Positions 61,696 to 64,000 of a stretch of 64,000 nucleotides of DNA are shown one piece after another (position 1 is the stretch's first letter; each line of letters starts with the position of its first letter). The DNA lies in assembly GCA_031216915.1 (NCBI GenBank), contig CM062295.1:183348927-183412926 (forward strand), read 5' to 3'. The translations under genes were made by a program, and so were the position numbers. The DNA is from Pictodentalium vernedei. Lineage: Eukaryota; Mollusca; Scaphopoda; Dentaliida; Dentaliidae. A model generated the notes under the pieces. The model was not told the DNA's origin. It saw nothing but the letters and a program-made list of their open reading frames with translations, and ran no database searches.

Positions 61696-62735
61696 TAAAG
61701 TTTGCATTGGTTATAAAACGAGAACGTTTGGCAGTCAAAAGTACCATGTGGAAGGGTATGAGAAACAGATTTTTAACTGTTTTAGGCCTCACATACATTT
61801 TACAGTTCAAAAGTACTAAGGATTTCTCTTATAATTAGAACATGTAATATCCAAACCACAAGTGGGTTGGTAAATATTCTGCTTTTGGTATTTTTGTTCC
61901 TCTTTCTGTACAAAAGCAACAGTAAATCAATATTACAATTTATGAGTGTTATAAATGCAAATATGTACTCTTAACTGCTTAATAACAGTGATGGCTGAAT
62001 AGTAGTGATGGTCAGGATATTTGATTGGAAATAATAATATTGATGGCATTTTCCCACTATTCCTCCCTTCCAAATATTAGTGATTTCTGTGATTTTTCTC
62101 CAAAATGAATAATGGTGCCGGCAATAAAATACTGTGAAATCAAGACTGCGTTAAGAACGAGCTGAAATAGCTTTTCACATTAAATGTTCATGCATTTCTT
62201 TTAGTTTTAGATTGGTGAAATGCTATAGTGTTGCATACATGGAGGCCCTTGCAAATATTTGAATATGACTGAATCGAAATCTGGACACTATTCATGAATC
62301 AAATCGAATTGAATATCAAATTGAATACATAACACTTGTTATCAGTGGTATTACGGCAGAAAAAAAATAACATTTAAATTCAGTGCATACACTTAAGTTG
62401 CAAACGACATATCATTAAGTTCTCTTTCCCGTGTAGACAGACCAGTATTTGATGTGAGGTCTCTGGTGGGCATGTTCATGGAAACATTCTGCAGTTGGTT
62501 CCATATTTACTACATAAAAAAAACCAAATTTTCTGTGCAGCTCAGTTATTCTGGGTTTATTTAAAATATAGAGTATCCCAATCCAGAAGGATTCCAAAAC
62601 AAAACTCGAAAAGAAATTTATTATATTTGCTGTTGCTGAGAGGGGGGGAGGGGGGGGGGGGTGGGGGGGGGGTGGTGGTGGCACCCCTTCCAGCAGTTTT
62701 GTCAGAACTTAGGCAGTGGTTGAAAATCAACTAAG
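61696..62735. other. No gene recognised
   Basis: AT-rich non-coding sequence with a G-rich low-complexity tract at about 62641-62682. Confidence 0.5.
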
Positions 62736-63125
62736 ATGGGGTCACGGTGGCATTGTGGTAACCGGTTCTTGTCAGATCACCGAAGTTAAGCAACGTCAAG
62801 CCCAGTTAGTCCTCGGATGGTTGACCATCTGAGCAATCGATTTGGACTCCAGCGATGTGTCCTTGAGCAAGGCACTTAACACTTAGTGTCCACATGGGGG
62901 CACGATGACGCTGTGTACTTAGGCGTACTGTATGTCGATGGTGCGCATGTCTTCAACCATGTGCTGCAGTGTGGAGTTACAATGTTGGGGAGCTGGTAGC
63001 TGCTCGTTGTTGCTCGGTGGTTCTCTCCTGGTACACTAGCTTCCTCCACCTGTAAAACTGTCATGGTCATGATTAGCCATTGTGCATAAATAAGTATGTG
63101 ACCTTGAACACCAATAAATAAATTA
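62736..63125 (+). mobile_element. SINE with a 5S rRNA-like head
   Basis: 62770-62850 reads CAGATCACCGAAGTTAAGCA, then AGCCCAGTTAGTCCTCGGAT, then GGTTGACC. This is the order and spacing of the 5S rRNA internal promoter (animal 5S has GGAAGCTAAGCAG and GGTTAGTACTTGGATGGGAGACC). The body that follows (TGTGTCCTTGAGCAAGGCAC, GTCGATGGTGCGC, AGCTTCCTCCACCTGTAAAA, ACACCAATAAATAAAT) is the same as in the tRNA-headed SINEs of this window. Imperfect direct repeats ATCAACTAAG/ATCAAATAAG flank it. Confidence 0.85.
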
Positions 63126-63262
63126 ATCAAATAAGATTCTTTTGTATACATTCACGCAGCAGGCCGAACATTTTACACAAAGTTCATTAAAGTTTTTGTG
63201 TTTTATTTTTATCCAGACAAGGGCCAAAATGCCCTTGTGCTGAAACGACCATAAACCATTAT

Positions 63263-63510
63263 TTAACTGATAGAGTGCTGGAAGCCCATATTTGGGCTTT
63301 GTTCTCAAGTGCAGATCCTGCAATAAAAGCTTCATATTCTGTAAATGTGCTTCGTATTATCTTTGAAGTGAAATTACTTGGCCTGTATGGATTTGCATTG
63401 TCACAATTGATGGGAGAGTGCCCAAAGGCACTCTCCCATAAATTGTTACAAGTCACAGACATGTGAATAATTTTCGACAACCAAAAATAATTTAGCACTC
63501 TACCAGTTAA
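63263..63510. mobile_element. MITE of the TTAACTGGTTGAGTGCT family, copy 2
   Basis: Ends TTAACTGATAGAGTGCTGG and AGCACTCTACCAGTTAA. The interior is colinear with 21602-21850 and carries the hairpin ATGGGAGAGTGCC/GGCACTCTCCCAT. Confidence 0.87.
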
Positions 63511-64000
63511 GTGTATTTCATTGGGATCTTGGGTTTTAAATGGGAGGTTTTGATTTTTCTGTCTATTACAGGGGGGGGGGGGGGGATTTGGGTGTTTACG
63601 ACAACCCGACACATAACACGTGATTCTAGCATCTATTTACAATGTTTTGGATTAATTGTGATTTGAAAGAAGTTGTGTTAACTGTCGTCGTCACTCCAAA
63701 TGAAGACTGTCAGAAAATGAACATGAATAAAAGAAAAGGTCGCTTTGTATTTACTTTGTTGTATTTTTCGACAATGTTGTGGACTGACTGCGATTTGAAT
63801 TACCCTGAGTGACCTAAATGTGTTTAGTGTGGAGTATAGTTTACTACTGCCGTTCTGAAATGCAAACTGGTAACTACAAATATAGAAATCAGAAAAGAGC
63901 GTATTTTATTTGATTTCTATGATGACAAAACACAATGCAGCTTTGAAACTATTTCTGAGAAGTCGTTTGAATGAAGTAAAATCTGTGCACCATGACAAAT
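63511..64000. other. No gene recognised
   Basis: Non-coding; a G-run lies at about 63571-63583. Confidence 0.5.

Noticed and set aside
62415-62734. Glycine- or proline-rich ORFs
   Set aside because: Low-complexity G-run translation.
62770-62850. A genuine 5S rRNA gene
   Set aside because: Only the internal promoter part matches, with many substitutions; it is fused to a SINE body and lacks the 3' end of a 5S gene.

Overview
This window looks like repeat-dominated nuclear DNA from an invertebrate animal, probably a marine one. I find no convincing host gene. Almost everything recognisable is a transposable element or tandem repeat: a Penelope-like element, a Crypton-like tyrosine-recombinase element, a DIRS1-type retrotransposon, two non-LTR retrotransposons, tRNA- and 5S-headed SINEs, inverted-repeat MITEs and large satellite arrays. 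That mix suits a deuterostome invertebrate (hemichordate, echinoderm, cephalochordate) or a mollusc, and the sequence alone does not decide. Runs of G or C up to 88 nt are unusually common, and some may be assembly artefacts.

Layout. 1-1.5 kb: end of a Penelope-like reverse transcriptase (minus). 1.6-9.2 kb: a 6.3-kb array of an 11-12-bp CpG-rich motif, flanked on both sides by a 144-bp satellite in opposite orientations. 10.1-13.3 kb: a second satellite with a 143-bp monomer. 13.6-16.1 kb: a decayed Crypton with one recognisable intron. 16.1-22 kb: SINEs, a TIR element and MITEs. 22.4-24 kb: the first of several Helitron/HINE-like elements carrying ~140-bp tandem units. 24.3-27.9 kb: a large inverted-repeat element whose right arm was hit by a 925-bp retroposon with a perfect 13-bp target duplication. 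That retroposon encodes an ORF1-like protein but no reverse transcriptase, and two more copies follow (28.3-30 kb). 30-35 kb: a broken jockey/I-like LINE (minus). 35.7-38.4 kb: a second LINE with a single open 811-codon ORF (minus). 38.4-47.5 kb: SINEs, MITEs and a cluster of long near-perfect hairpins. 47.6-61.7 kb: HINE-like tandem arrays, one interrupted by a structurally complete 6.5-kb DIRS1-type element. 62.7-63.5 kb: a SINE with a 5S rRNA-like head and another MITE.

How the parts relate. The elements are nested, so a relative order can be read: the DIRS element sits inside a HINE-like array, the ORF1-only retroposon inside a TIR arm, a SINE inside a HINE-like array, and a hAT-like MITE inside a Harbinger-like candidate. 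The DIRS element is the youngest-looking autonomous element (its 244-bp terminal repeats differ at about three sites), but its recombinase frame is broken. The LINEs are plausible drivers of the SINEs and the ORF1-only retroposon, although no shared 3' tail was found to prove it.
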